Source: Ancylobacter mangrovi
GTDB taxonomy: Bacteria; Pseudomonadota; Alphaproteobacteria; Rhizobiales; Xanthobacteraceae
Assembly (NCBI RefSeq): GCF_024752355.1
Contig: NZ_JANTHZ010000013.1
Coordinates: 1 to 64,000, forward strand
DNA length: 64,000 bases
Direction of reading: 5' to 3'
Shown here piece by piece: positions 38,358 through 48,350 of this stretch. The position numbers and the translations under genes were made by a program. Within the stretch, counting starts at the first letter, position 1, and each line of letters opens with the position of its first letter. A model generated the notes under the pieces. That model worked only from the letters and a program-made list of their open reading frames with translations. It was not told the DNA's origin and did not search any database.

Positions 38358-40874
38358 ATGACAGCGAGCGGGCCCTTGGCCGATCCACGTAAACAGCCGC
38401 ACGACAGCGCGGGCGGCGACGACTTCGACATTCCCTTCGACCTGCCGGCCGACACCTCCGCCCCTCGGCCGCGCCCGGGCGGCATTGCCGCGCGCGCCGC
38501 GGCGCTGGCCAATCCCGGTGGTCCGTCCTCGCCCGGCGGGGCCTATCTCGACGGGCTGAATCCCGAGCAGCGCGCGGCGGTGGAGGCCACCGAGGGCCCG
38601 GTGCTGGTGCTCGCCGGCGCGGGCACCGGCAAGACGCGGGTGCTGACCACGCGCATCGCCCACATCCTTTCGCTCGGGCGGGCCTGGCCCTCGCAGATCC
38701 TCGCCGTGACCTTCACCAACAAGGCCGCCCGCGAGATGAAGGAGCGCATCGGCGCCATGGTCGGCGAGCAGGTGGAGGGCATGCCGTGGCTCGGCACCTT
38801 CCACTCGATCGGCGTGCGCATGCTGCGTCGGCACGCCGAGCTGGTGGGGCTGAAGTCCGGCTTCACCATCCTCGACACGGACGACCAGATCCGCCTGCTG
38901 AAGCAGCTCCTGCAGGCCGAGAACATCGACGAGAAGCGCTGGCCCGCGCGGTTGCTGGCGAACACCATCGACGGCTGGAAGAATCGCGGCCTGTCGCCCC
39001 AGCAGGTGCCGGCCGGCGAGGGCGCGGCCTTCGCCAACGGGCGGGGGCAGAAGCTCTACACGGATTATCAGGCACGGCTGAAGGCGCTGAACGCGGTGGA
39101 TTTCGGCGATCTGCTGCTGGAGAGCATCCGGCTGCTGCGCGAGAATCCGGACGTTCTCGCCGACTATCACCGCCGCTTCCGCTACATCCTGGTCGACGAG
39201 TATCAGGACACCAACGTCGCGCAGTATCTGTGGCTGCGCCTGCTGGCGCAGGGCTCGCACAATGTGTGCTGCGTGGGCGACGACGACCAGTCGATCTATG
39301 GCTGGCGCGGCGCGGAGGTGGACAACATCCTGCGCTTCGAGAGCGACTTCCCCGGCGCCAAGGTGATCCGGCTGGAGCGCAACTACCGCTCCACGGGTCA
39401 CATTCTCGGCGCCGCCGCGCACCTCATCACCCACAATGAGGGGCGGCTCGGCAAGACGCTGTTCTCCGAGGGCGAGAGCGGCGAGAAGGTGACGGTGACC
39501 GGCGCCTGGGACAGCCAGGAGGAGGCGCGCGCGATCGGCGAGGAGATCGAGCAGCTCCAGCACCACAGCCACGCCCTGTCGCAGATCGCGATCCTGGTGC
39601 GCGCCTCGTTCCAGATGCGCGAATTCGAGGACCGCTTCGTCACGCTGGGCCTGAACTACCGCGTGATCGGTGGCCCGCGCTTCTACGAGCGCGCCGAGAT
39701 TCGCGACGCGCTCGCCTATCTGCGCGTCATCGCCTCGCCGACCGACGACCTCGCCTTCGAGCGCATCGTCAACGTGCCCAAGCGCGGGCTCGGCGACGCC
39801 GCGCTGCGGCAGATCCACGAGCATGCGCGCGCCATGGGCCTGCCGCTGGTCGAGGCGGCGCGTCAGCTCGTCGGCTCCGAGGCGCTGAAGCCGAAGGTGC
39901 GGCTGACCCTGCGCGACCTCGTCGGCGCCTTCGACCGCTGGCGCGAGCAGATGGCGAACATGCCCCATCACGAGCTCGCCGAGATCGTGCTCGACGAGAG
40001 CGGCTACACCGAGATGTGGCAGAAGGACCGCTCGGCCGACGCCGCCGGCCGGCTGGAGAACCTGAAGGAGCTCGTGCGCTCCATGGAGCCGTTCGAGAAC
40101 CTCGTCGGCTTCCTCGAGCACATCTCGCTGGTGATGGACGCGGAAGGCGCGGGCGGGGGCGACGCCGTCAACATCATGACGCTGCACTCCGCCAAGGGGC
40201 TCGAATTCGACACCGTGTTCCTGCCCGGCTGGGAGGAGGGCGTGTTCCCGAACCAGCGCGCGCTCGACGAGCAGGGCCGCGCGGGGCTGGAGGAGGAGCG
40301 CCGCCTCGCCTATGTCGGCATCACCCGCGCCCGGCGCCGGGCCAAGGTGTTCTTCGCCTCCAACCGGCGCATCCACGGGCTGTGGCAGTCCAGCGTGCCG
40401 AGCCGGTTCCTCGACGAATTGTCCGAGAAGGACGTCGAGGTGACGGAATCGCGCGGCGGCTCGGGCTGGGGCGGCGGGCAGAGCGGGCGCTACGGCTACG
40501 GGCCGAGCCGCTTCGACGAGGCGCAGACCTTCGGCGGCTCGTCCTATTCCACGCCCGGCTGGCAGCGCGCGCAGAATGCGGGGCGCGGCGAATCCCATTC
40601 CGGCGGGGGCGGCGGACGGTTCAGCGATTCCGGCTTCTCGGACAACCGCCCCTCGCGCTATGCGGCGACCTCGGCGGCGCGCGGGCGGGTGATCGAGGGC
40701 GAATTGATCGCGCGCTCCTCCGGCTCGCCCTCGGCCTTCAAGCGCGGCGACCGGGTGTTCCACCAGAAGTTCGGCTATGGCGAGGTGATGACGGTGGAGG
40801 GCAACAAGCTCACCGTCCAGTTCGACAAGGCCGGCGAGAAGAAGGTGGTGGACAGCTTCGTCCAGGCCGCGTGA
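38358..40874 (+). CDS. uvrD: UvrD/PcrA-type 3'-5' DNA helicase
   Basis: 838 residues. About 65 residues of unrelated N-terminal sequence precede the helicase core. Motifs: LNPEQRAAV (Q motif), GAGTGKT (87-93), VTFTNKAAREMKER, VDEYQDTN, GDDDQSIYGWRGA, LERNYRST, LHSAKGLEFDTVF and YVGITRARR. After a Gly/Ser-rich linker (about 700-780), the C-terminal FKRGDRVFHQKFGYGEV is the Tudor-like domain of PcrA/UvrD. It unwinds DNA in excision and mismatch repair. It sits alone, with 72 bases before it and 109 before prmA. Confidence 0.95.
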   Translation: MTASGPLADPRKQPHDSAGGDDFDIPFDLPADTSAPRPRPGGIAARAAALANPGGPSSPGGAYLDGLNPEQRAAVEATEGPVLVLAGAGTGKTRVLTTRIAHILSLGRAWPSQILAVTFTNKAAREMKERIGAMVGEQVEGMPWLGTFHSIGVRMLRRHAELVGLKSGFTILDTDDQIRLLKQLLQAENIDEKRWPARLLANTIDGWKNRGLSPQQVPAGEGAAFANGRGQKLYTDYQARLKALNAVDFGDLLLESIRLLRENPDVLADYHRRFRYILVDEYQDTNVAQYLWLRLLAQGSHNVCCVGDDDQSIYGWRGAEVDNILRFESDFPGAKVIRLERNYRSTGHILGAAAHLITHNEGRLGKTLFSEGESGEKVTVTGAWDSQEEARAIGEEIEQLQHHSHALSQIAILVRASFQMREFEDRFVTLGLNYRVIGGPRFYERAEIRDALAYLRVIASPTDDLAFERIVNVPKRGLGDAALRQIHEHARAMGLPLVEAARQLVGSEALKPKVRLTLRDLVGAFDRWREQMANMPHHELAEIVLDESGYTEMWQKDRSADAAGRLENLKELVRSMEPFENLVGFLEHISLVMDAEGAGGGDAVNIMTLHSAKGLEFDTVFLPGWEEGVFPNQRALDEQGRAGLEEERRLAYVGITRARRRAKVFFASNRRIHGLWQSSVPSRFLDELSEKDVEVTESRGGSGWGGGQSGRYGYGPSRFDEAQTFGGSSYSTPGWQRAQNAGRGESHSGGGGGRFSDSGFSDNRPSRYAATSAARGRVIEGELIARSSGSPSAFKRGDRVFHQKFGYGEVMTVEGNKLTVQFDKAGEKKVVDSFVQAA

Positions 40875-40983
40875 GAAGCGCGGCGCGGTGAGGGCCGCGC
40901 CGGTGCCTGCCGGCAACGCGGCGCTGGCGTTCCGCCGCCACCTCGCCTAAGGAGCGCGCGTTTCACGCGCAGCGAGGACCGCC

Positions 40984-41934
40984 ATGCTCGAAGGACTGCC
41001 GCCCAACGGGGCGACCCATGTGATGCGGGTCGAGGCGCCCGAGCACGAGGCGCGCCTCATCGCCGACCTCATCTCCGAGAGCTTCGATCCGGCCGAGGTC
41101 GCCACCTCCGCCTTCGAGGTCGAGGTGACGGCCGAGGGCTCGCCCTGGGCGGTCGAGGCCTATTTCGGCGAGGAGCCGGACGAGGAGGCGGTCCGCGAGC
41201 TGGTGGCGCTGATCTCGCCCGACCACGCGGCGGCGGCGGTGTTCTTGACGCTTGACAGGAAGGACTGGGTGAGCGCCTCGCTGGAGGGGCTGGCGCCGGT
41301 CGCGGTGGGGCGCTTCCTCGTGCATGGCTTCCATGACCGCGGCAATGTCGGCCCCAACCGCATCGGCATCGAGATCGAGGCGGCGCTCGCCTTCGGCACC
41401 GGCCATCACGGCACGACCAAGGGCTGCCTCGCGGCCATCGCGGCCTATGGCAAGAGGCGCCGGCCGGCGAAGACACTCGACGTCGGTACCGGAACGGGGG
41501 TGCTGGCGATCGCCGCCGGGCGGCTGTTCCACGCTCCCGTGGTCGCCAGCGACATCGATCTGGTGGCGGTGACGACCGCGCGCGCCAATGCCCGCGCCAA
41601 CCATGCGGCGCCGCATATCCACTTCCTGCATGCACCGGGGCTCGACGCCGGGGCGTTCGGACGCCTCGGCCCCTACGACCTGATCGTCGCCAACATCCTG
41701 CTGGCGCCGCTCAAGCGCATAGCGAAGCCGCTCGCGCGCCTGCTGGCGCCCGGGGGAAGGGTGGTGCTGTCGGGGCTTCTGCCCTCGCACGCGAATGCGG
41801 CATTGGCCGCCTATCGCGCGCAGGGGCTGAGGCTGGTGCGCCGTCGCACCCTCGAAGGGTGGACGACGCTCGAGCTCGCGGCCGATGCGGGGCGCCCGAG
41901 GCGCGACCCGGACCGGCCGGGGTCAAGAGGCTGA
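40984..41934 (+). CDS. prmA: 50S ribosomal protein L11 methyltransferase
   Basis: 316 residues. An N-terminal substrate domain is followed by a class I methyltransferase: LAFGTGHHGTTKGCL, TLDVGTGTGVLAIAAG and VASDIDLVAVTTARAN (SAM site), and LIVANILLAPL, the NIL motif of PrmA. A GGAGCGCGCG leader and an AGCGAGGACCGCC sequence precede the ATG. The last 20 residues are Arg/Pro/Gly-rich. A short GGCTGAGGTCA duplication covers and follows the stop codon. Closely spaced with the small gene on the opposite strand ending at 41951. Confidence 0.94.
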   Translation: MLEGLPPNGATHVMRVEAPEHEARLIADLISESFDPAEVATSAFEVEVTAEGSPWAVEAYFGEEPDEEAVRELVALISPDHAAAAVFLTLDRKDWVSASLEGLAPVAVGRFLVHGFHDRGNVGPNRIGIEIEAALAFGTGHHGTTKGCLAAIAAYGKRRRPAKTLDVGTGTGVLAIAAGRLFHAPVVASDIDLVAVTTARANARANHAAPHIHFLHAPGLDAGAFGRLGPYDLIVANILLAPLKRIAKPLARLLAPGGRVVLSGLLPSHANAALAAYRAQGLRLVRRRTLEGWTTLELAADAGRPRRDPDRPGSRG

Positions 41935-41950
41935 GGTCAAAGGGCTGAGG

Positions 41951-42142
41951 TCAGCCGTTGCGCTCGACGCCGCGCAGGGCGGCGGCCATGCGGTCTTCAT
42001 ACCGGGCCATCTCGGCCTCGACATGCTTGGTCTGGGCCTCGATGACGCGCTGCAAAAAGCGCGCGAAGAAGCCGGGCTTGGCGGGAGTGGAAGCCAGCGT
42101 CGTCCGGGACGGGGCGGCGATGGCGAAAGAAGCGTGCGCCAT
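41951..42142 (-). CDS. Small hypothetical protein (63 residues)
   Basis: MAHASFAIAAPSRTTLASTP, then a charged amphipathic stretch FFARFLQRVIEAQTKHVEAEMARYEDRM. It has no membrane segment and no recognised domain. A strong AAAGGAGA ribosome site lies just before the ATG, which supports a real gene. The helical C-terminal half could be an oligomerisation or membrane-surface helix. It converges on prmA and lies downstream of the thioesterase gene with 160 bases between. Function unknown. Confidence 0.7.
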   Translation of the reverse strand: MAHASFAIAAPSRTTLASTPAKPGFFARFLQRVIEAQTKHVEAEMARYEDRMAAALRGVERNG

Positions 42143-42302
42143 GAGTTGTCTCCTTTCTGGAGCGGAAGTTTATGCTCCAGGAAGATAGACATTTCGCGCT
42201 GCACAAGAAGACGCACAACATCATGGCTGGCCTGCAAAATGTGCACTGCACAGCAGGCAGCCCGAAGCTTGCCGAAGACCGACCTTCCCGAGAGGCGACG
42301 CC

Positions 42303-42815
42303 TCAGGACAGGTGGATCGGCATGTTGACCGGGCGGCCGAGACCTTCCGGCATCGGCAGCGCCCGATGGGCCGCCTTCATCAGCGCGAGACGCTCCAGCA
42401 TCTCGTCCGGGAAGGCGGAAACGCGGCGGCTCTCCGGCTCCATATGCTGGGCGATCTGCTCGCAGGTCGCCGCGGTCCAGCCCTCGCGGGCATGATGCAG
42501 CTCCTGGAACAGGTGCATGCGCTTGTCGTCGTAGTTGATGAGGCGCAGCGTCACCCGGACTTCCTGGCCCGCGCGAAGATCGCGCAGGAAGCGCAGATGG
42601 GACTCGGTGGTGAAGAAGGAGGCACCGCTGAGGTCGATCGGGTGGGGGCCCAGACCGACGAGGAAGGCCGCCTCCTCGACCGCACGGTCGAAGAGCAGGC
42701 TGTAATAGGCTGGTTGCAGCCGCCCGTTGTAATCAACCCAGTTCGTCTCGACCGTCATGACGGACGAAACGAACGGAGCGAAAAACACGGGTTCGAAGTC
42801 GATCCCGTCCAACAT
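42303..42815 (-). CDS. Thioesterase family protein (hot-dog fold)
   Basis: 170 residues. ETNWVDYNGRLQPAYYSLLFDRAVE (about 23-47) is the hot-dog thioesterase motif in which the usual D-x-x-G-H-x-N pattern is changed to DYNGRLQ; a second strand region HLRFLRDLRAGQEVRVTLRLINYDDKRMHLFQEL follows. Family members cleave acyl-CoA thioesters; a few are fused to carnitine dehydrogenases. The substrate is not apparent. Divergent from the FAD oxidase gene, with 240 AT-richer bases between the starts. Confidence 0.82.
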   Translation of the reverse strand: MLDGIDFEPVFFAPFVSSVMTVETNWVDYNGRLQPAYYSLLFDRAVEEAAFLVGLGPHPIDLSGASFFTTESHLRFLRDLRAGQEVRVTLRLINYDDKRMHLFQELHHAREGWTAATCEQIAQHMEPESRRVSAFPDEMLERLALMKAAHRALPMPEGLGRPVNMPIHLS

Positions 42816-43055
42816 GACATCATCCCGACAGCTGAGCGCGTAACCCGCGCTGCCTTATTGGCGAGCATTGTGCCGACTTTCCATGCAAGCGTCATCTGTT
42901 TTGATGGCGATTGGTTGACTGAAATTCAGCGATAGCGGGGTTTTGCGACGACTTTTACCGTTCGCCCCGCTCATGAACGGCTCGCCGCCGCGCGCGATAA
43001 GGTATATGCCTCCCTCGCATTGCGTGCAGGCGGATGGGATTGGCAGGAGACGGGC

Positions 43056-44471
43056 ATGGTGGATCTGGTCGAGGAGCGCGTGAGCGGCACGGCGGACGGC
43101 GCGGCGGCGCAGGCGGTAATCGCCAGTCTCTCCAGCCACTTCGGCGACCGGCTCTCGACCGGCCGGGCAATCCGCGAGCAGCACGCCAACACGATCACCT
43201 GGCTCGCCAACGAGGCGCCCGACGCCGTGGTGTTCGTGGAGAGCACCGAAGAGGTTCAAATTGTCGTGCGCGCGTGCGCGAAGCATGGCGTGCCGGTCAT
43301 CGCATTCGGCACCGGCTCCTCGCTCGAAGGCCAGATCAATGCGCCCAAGGGCGGCATCTCGATCGACCTGTCGCGCATGAACCGCGTCCTCGCGGTGCAT
43401 CCCGAGGATCTCGACTGCGTGGTCGAGCCCGGCGTCACCCGCAAGCAGCTCAACGACCATCTGCGCGACGTCGGCCTGTTCTTCCCGATCGATCCCGGCG
43501 CCGACGCCTCGCTGGGCGGCATGGCCTCCACCCGCGCCTCGGGCACAAATGCGGTGCGCTACGGCACGATGAAGGACAACGTGATCGCGCTCACCGCGGT
43601 GCTCGCCAATGGCGAGGTCATCACCACCGCGCGGCGGGCCAAGAAGTCCTCCGCCGGCTACGACCTCACCCGGCTGTTCGTCGGCGCCGAGGGCACGCTC
43701 GGCATCATCACCAGCCTGACGCTGCGGCTTTCCGGCCTGCCGGAGGCGATCTCGGCGGGCGTGTGCGCCTTCCCGACCATCCGCGAGGCGTGCGACGCGG
43801 TGATCCTCACCATCCAGTCCGGCCTGCCGGTGGCGCGCATCGAACTGCTGGACGAGGTGCAGGTGAAGGCCTGCAACGCCTACTCCAAGCTCGACCTCGC
43901 CGAGCAGCCGACCCTGTTCGTGGAGTTCCACGGCACCGAGGCGAGCGTGTACGAGCAGGCCGAGCGCTTCGGCGAGATCGCCGCCGAATATGGCGGGGGC
44001 GAGTTTGCCTGGGCGACGCGCCCGGAGGACCGCTCGAAGCTCTGGCAGGCGCGGCACGACGCCTACTGGGCCTGCCTGCCGATGAAGCCGGGCGCCAAGG
44101 CGCTGGCGACCGATGTCTGCGTGCCGCTCTCGCGCCTTGCCGACTGTGTCGACGAGACCAAGCACGACATCGAGGAGATGGGCATGGTCGCGCCCATCGT
44201 CGGCCATGTCGGCGACGGCAATTTCCACACCGTGACGCTGGTCGACATGGAGGACCCGCACGACGTGGCGAAGTGCAAGGAGTTCATCGGCCGCATGGTC
44301 GAGCGCGCGCTCGCCATGGGTGGCACGGCGACCGGCGAGCACGGGGTCGGGCAGGGCAAACGCAAATATATGGAGGCCGAGCACGGCACGGCGACGCTCG
44401 ACGCGATGCGCGCCGTCAAGGCGGCGCTCGACCCGCAGAACATCATGAATCCCGGCAAGATCCTGCCCTGA
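43056..44471 (+). CDS. FAD-linked oxidase, D-lactate/glycolate dehydrogenase family
   Basis: 471 residues from the ATG at 43056, preceded by an AGGAGA site. The FAD-binding type 4 domain shows VIAFGTGSSLEGQINAPKGG, DPGADASLGGMASTRASGTNAVRYGT and GYDLTRLFVGAEGTLGI; the C-terminal cap has VGHVGDGNFH and GEHGVGQGKRKYM. These are features of cytochrome-linked D-lactate dehydrogenase (DLD), GlcD and D-2-hydroxyglutarate dehydrogenase. No partner iron-sulphur subunit (glcE/F) is adjacent, which favours a single-subunit DLD-type enzyme. A glycerate kinase further along the window may be metabolically related, but no operon link exists. Confidence 0.9.
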   Translation: MVDLVEERVSGTADGAAAQAVIASLSSHFGDRLSTGRAIREQHANTITWLANEAPDAVVFVESTEEVQIVVRACAKHGVPVIAFGTGSSLEGQINAPKGGISIDLSRMNRVLAVHPEDLDCVVEPGVTRKQLNDHLRDVGLFFPIDPGADASLGGMASTRASGTNAVRYGTMKDNVIALTAVLANGEVITTARRAKKSSAGYDLTRLFVGAEGTLGIITSLTLRLSGLPEAISAGVCAFPTIREACDAVILTIQSGLPVARIELLDEVQVKACNAYSKLDLAEQPTLFVEFHGTEASVYEQAERFGEIAAEYGGGEFAWATRPEDRSKLWQARHDAYWACLPMKPGAKALATDVCVPLSRLADCVDETKHDIEEMGMVAPIVGHVGDGNFHTVTLVDMEDPHDVAKCKEFIGRMVERALAMGGTATGEHGVGQGKRKYMEAEHGTATLDAMRAVKAALDPQNIMNPGKILP

Positions 44472-44652
44472 GCCGGCCGTGGGGGCCCCGGCATGCGGGT
44501 TGGTGCGTGGCTTGCAGGCAGGTTGATTTCACGCTTTGCGTGACATCGTGGAGATTGCGAAAAATATCAATAATCTAGCGCTATGACCGGGGCCGGACTG
44601 CGCTGGCTGCCGTGAAGGGCGCGCCGAGGCCGGACCGGTCCGGAGGAGATGC

Positions 44653-47600
44653 GTGCAGAACCTGCTGCTCACCATTGCGAGCGCCATCATCCTGGCGGTG
44701 GCGGCCGCCTTCGCGGCACCGCTCGTCATCGACTGGACGCAATGGCGCTCGACCTTCGAGGCCCAGGCGACGCGGATCGTTGGGGCCCCGGTGGTCATCG
44801 ACGGACCGATCGAAGCGCGGATCCTGCCCGCGCCGCGGATCACCCTGCACGGGGTGACGGTCGGCGTCGACGAGGCCGGCACCGGCATCAAGGCCGAGGA
44901 ACTGAGCGGGCGGTTCTCGCTGGGCGCGCTGATGCGTGGCCAGGTGGTGGCCGAGCAGGTCGATCTCGTGCGTCCGCATCTGCGCCTTGTGCTCGACGCC
45001 GAGGGCCGGGTGGCGGCCCCGACCGGCGCCAATCGGCCGGCCGGCTTCAGCATCGCCGCGCTCGGCATCACCGACGGCACCGTCCAGATCCTCGACCGCG
45101 CCAGCGGCCGCGAGCTCAACCTCGATGCCGTCGATCTGAGCGGCGACGTCGGTGGGCTCGCAGGCCCGCTGCGGCTCGACGGCGCGGTCGAGATCGGCGG
45201 GGTGCGGCGCAAGCTCCGGCTTTCGCTGGCCGAGCGGGCGCAGGACGGCACGGCGCGGCTGCGGCTCTCGGTGCAGGACATCGGCGACCCGGTCGCGATC
45301 GAGGCCGACGGCGCGCTGAGCTTTGCCGCCGGCTCCCCGGTGTTCGAGGGGCGGGCCGCGCTCACGCGCGGCGGCGGTTCGCAGGCGCCGGCCCTGCGCG
45401 ACAGCGACGGCACGGTCGGCGGCGGGCACCTTCTCGGCGCCTGGAGCCTCGCCGGGCGCGTGCGGGCGACCATGAAGTCGGCCGACGTCAGCGATCTCAG
45501 CCTGTCGCTGGGCATGTCCGACCACCCGGTCGAACTCTCCGGCAATGCGCGCTTCGTCGCCGGCACGGGGACGAACGGGTCCGGTTCGCGGCTGCAGCTC
45601 TCGCTCGGCGCGCGGCAGATCGATCTCAACGCCGCCACCGGCAATGCGCCCCCGCTCGCCGCGATCGATGCCTTCGCGCGCACCGTGACGCCGCTGGCGG
45701 GGCTCGCCGACACCGGCTCGCTCGACCTCGCCAGCGACACCGTTCTGATGGGCAATTCGGCGATGCGCGAGGTGCGCGCCGGCCTCGACTGGTCGGCCGC
45801 GGGCTGGCGCGCGCGCACCGTGGAGGCGCGGCTGCCCGGGCGGGCCAACGTGAAGCTCGCCGGCCGGCTGCCGCAGGCCGGGGCGGGCAAGGCGTCCACC
45901 GGTACCGGGGGCGACCCGGCGGTGTTCGCCGGCACCATCGTGCTCACGGCCGAGGACCTGCAGGCCTTTGCCGCCTGGGCGGCACCCGACGCGACAACGC
46001 TGCTCGCCGGCCTGCCGGACGGCGCGGCGCGGCTGGAAGCGGACATCGCGCTCGGCGGCGACCGGGTCGCGCTCGACCGGATAAACGCCACCATGGGGCC
46101 GGTGCGCCTGTCCGGCACCGGGGCCTATGTCTTCCCCGAGGCCGACAGCCGCGGGCAGCTCGATGCCGCGCTCTCCACAGAGCAGCTCGACCTCGACCCG
46201 CTGCTGCCGCCGCTGCGCCGGCTGCTCGGCTTCGGCGGCGAGCGGTTCGACCTCGCGCTCAGCTTCAGCGGCAGGGCGGTGAAGCTCGCCGGCGTCACCG
46301 TCGCCGGGATGGACGTCGCGCTGCATAGCAATGCGAGTGGGATCAGCATCGAGCGGCTCTCGCTCGCCGATCTCGCCGGGCTCAACCTCACCGGCTCGGG
46401 CCGCCTGGCCGCGCCCGGCGCCAGCGGCAGCGAGACCGACGCCCATTTCACCGCGCGCCTGTCCGGCCCGCGCGCCGACGGCCTGCCGGCACTGGCGCAG
46501 GCGCTCGGCCTCGCCCCCGCCGCCACGCTCGCGCGCACGCTTGGCCCGGCGCTCGCCCCGCTCGATGTCGGGCTGACCCTCGCCTCGCAGACCGGGCGCA
46601 CGACGCTGGAGGCGAAGGGCCGGCTCGGACAGGTGAGCGGCGACGTCAGCGCCGGTTTCGGCGGCGACCGGCCCCTCGACGGGCGCGCCACGCTCGACAT
46701 CGCCGACGGCAGCGCGGTGCTCGGCGGGCTCGGCGTGCCGGGGCTGCGCGCCGGCCTCGGCGCCGCCCGGCTGGAGGCGACGCTCGGCTCCGGCTTCGAC
46801 GGCCGGGTGAGCTTCGCCGGTGCCCAACTCGCCGCGAAGGGAAAGCTCGGCTGGGACGATGACGGCCGGCTCTCGCCTGCCCTGACGCTCGACCTCGACG
46901 GCGCCGACCTCGCGCGCCTGTTCCCCGCCGTCGATGCCGGGGCGCCCGGCGCGCTTCCCGCGACGCTGCACGGCCGACTGTCGCGTGACGGCGACAGCTG
47001 GAGCGTCGGCGAGCTCGCCGGCACGGTCGGCGGGCAGCGGCTGAGCGGGCGCGCCTCCTACACGCCCGGCCTGCCGCAGCCCTATGACGCGGCGCTCTCG
47101 ATGGAGCGCTTCAGCCTGCCGGCCGCGCTGGCGCTGGTGAGCGGTCATCCCGCTGGCAGGGCGGGCTCCAATGGCGGCTCGAACGGACTTTGGCCGGATG
47201 GGCGCTTCGGACCGGCCATGCTGGCGGACGTTCCCGCGACGGTGGCGCTCGAGGTGGGCACCTTCGACCTTCCCGGCGGGCTCAGCCTCGGCGGGGCGCG
47301 GCTGAAGGCGCGGCTCGGCGATGGCGGCGCGGCGGTGGAGGAGATGACCGGCCGGCTGGCGGGCGGCAAGTTCTCCAGCCATTTTACGCTGCGTCGGCGC
47401 GGCGACGTCGCCCAGCTCGACGGGCGGCTCTCGCTGACCGACGCCAATGGCGCGCAATTGCTGCAGGCGGCCGGCGTGCCGCGTCCCGACGTGCAGGGCA
47501 AGGTGTCGCTCTCGCTCGACGCGACCGCCAGCGGCGGCTCGCCGCGCGCGCTCGCCGCCTCGCTGCAGGGGCAGGGCAACATCGTCGTGGACGGGCTGGA

Positions 47601-48342
47601 GATCGCCTACACCGACCCGCGCGCGCTGCAATATGTGATGCTCGCCACCGAGCAGGGCCTGCCGCCGGACCAGGCGCGCACCGTGCAACTGCTCAATGAG
47701 GGCCTGTCGCGCGGGCCGCTGCGGCTGGACCGGGTCGAGAGCGCGCTCAGCCTCGTCAACGGCGTGGCGCGCAGCGCCACGGCGCGCGTCGCGGTCGGCG
47801 ACCAGCGCTACGCCCTGACCTCCAGCCTCGACGTCGCCGCGCTGTCGTTCGAAAGCACGCTGGAGATCGACGACGTCTCGTCGGGTGACGGTCCGGCCTC
47901 GCCCGCGGCGGGCGTGCAGTGGCGCGGGGCGCTGGCGGCGCCGCAGCGGCGCTTCGACATCACCGGCCTCAGCGCCGCGATCAATCTGCGGGTGCTGGAG
48001 CGCGAGCGGAAGCGGCTCGAGGCCGACTACGGCCGCACCCCGCTGACCGATGCCGGCCATTCGACCGACGCTGCCCCGGCGACACCCGCCGCGCCGGCTC
48101 CCCAGCAGATGCCCGCTCCCCAGCAGGCGCCCGCGCAATCCGCGCCGGCCCAGCCCGCGCCGTCCCGTCAGGTGCAGACGCCCGCGCCCGTGCGGCCGCA
48201 GGCCCCGCCGACGCCGCGCGCGCCGCCGCCGGACCCGCTCTATCCTGCGCCGGGCAGCGCCGCCCCGCCGCTCGCGCCGCCGGTCGAGATTCCGCCCGAC
48301 CCGCTGCGCAACCGCATCATAATGCCCCCGCTCGCGCCCTGA
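44653..48342 (+). CDS. AsmA family protein
   Basis: 1229 residues from GTG with GGAGGAG immediately upstream. The N-terminus MQNLLLTIASAIILAVAAAFAAP is a signal anchor, followed by an AsmA domain (VVIDGPIEARILPAPRITLHGVTVG) and long beta-rich repeats typical of the AsmA/TamB-like bridge proteins. Near residues 1000-1060, LQGQGNIVVDGLEIAY and LLNEGLSRGPLRLDRVESALSLVNG match the C-terminal AsmA_2 region. The last 90 residues are Pro/Ala/Gln-rich. Such proteins affect outer-membrane lipid and protein assembly; a lipid-transfer role is known for TamB-like relatives and is only an inference here. It converges on serB with 8 bases between. Confidence 0.85.
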   Translation: MQNLLLTIASAIILAVAAAFAAPLVIDWTQWRSTFEAQATRIVGAPVVIDGPIEARILPAPRITLHGVTVGVDEAGTGIKAEELSGRFSLGALMRGQVVAEQVDLVRPHLRLVLDAEGRVAAPTGANRPAGFSIAALGITDGTVQILDRASGRELNLDAVDLSGDVGGLAGPLRLDGAVEIGGVRRKLRLSLAERAQDGTARLRLSVQDIGDPVAIEADGALSFAAGSPVFEGRAALTRGGGSQAPALRDSDGTVGGGHLLGAWSLAGRVRATMKSADVSDLSLSLGMSDHPVELSGNARFVAGTGTNGSGSRLQLSLGARQIDLNAATGNAPPLAAIDAFARTVTPLAGLADTGSLDLASDTVLMGNSAMREVRAGLDWSAAGWRARTVEARLPGRANVKLAGRLPQAGAGKASTGTGGDPAVFAGTIVLTAEDLQAFAAWAAPDATTLLAGLPDGAARLEADIALGGDRVALDRINATMGPVRLSGTGAYVFPEADSRGQLDAALSTEQLDLDPLLPPLRRLLGFGGERFDLALSFSGRAVKLAGVTVAGMDVALHSNASGISIERLSLADLAGLNLTGSGRLAAPGASGSETDAHFTARLSGPRADGLPALAQALGLAPAATLARTLGPALAPLDVGLTLASQTGRTTLEAKGRLGQVSGDVSAGFGGDRPLDGRATLDIADGSAVLGGLGVPGLRAGLGAARLEATLGSGFDGRVSFAGAQLAAKGKLGWDDDGRLSPALTLDLDGADLARLFPAVDAGAPGALPATLHGRLSRDGDSWSVGELAGTVGGQRLSGRASYTPGLPQPYDAALSMERFSLPAALALVSGHPAGRAGSNGGSNGLWPDGRFGPAMLADVPATVALEVGTFDLPGGLSLGGARLKARLGDGGAAVEEMTGRLAGGKFSSHFTLRRRGDVAQLDGRLSLTDANGAQLLQAAGVPRPDVQGKVSLSLDATASGGSPRALAASLQGQGNIVVDGLEIAYTDPRALQYVMLATEQGLPPDQARTVQLLNEGLSRGPLRLDRVESALSLVNGVARSATARVAVGDQRYALTSSLDVAALSFESTLEIDDVSSGDGPASPAAGVQWRGALAAPQRRFDITGLSAAINLRVLERERKRLEADYGRTPLTDAGHSTDAAPATPAAPAPQQMPAPQQAPAQSAPAQPAPSRQVQTPAPVRPQAPPTPRAPPPDPLYPAPGSAAPPLAPPVEIPPDPLRNRIIMPPLAP

Positions 48343-48350
48343 GCGCCGCG

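Noticed and set aside
36750..40916. Minus-strand open frame of 1388 residues spanning lysE and the whole uvrD region
   Set aside because: Only the last 209 residues have protein features (LysE). The rest is antisense to uvrD and made of Arg/Gly/His-rich shadow sequence.
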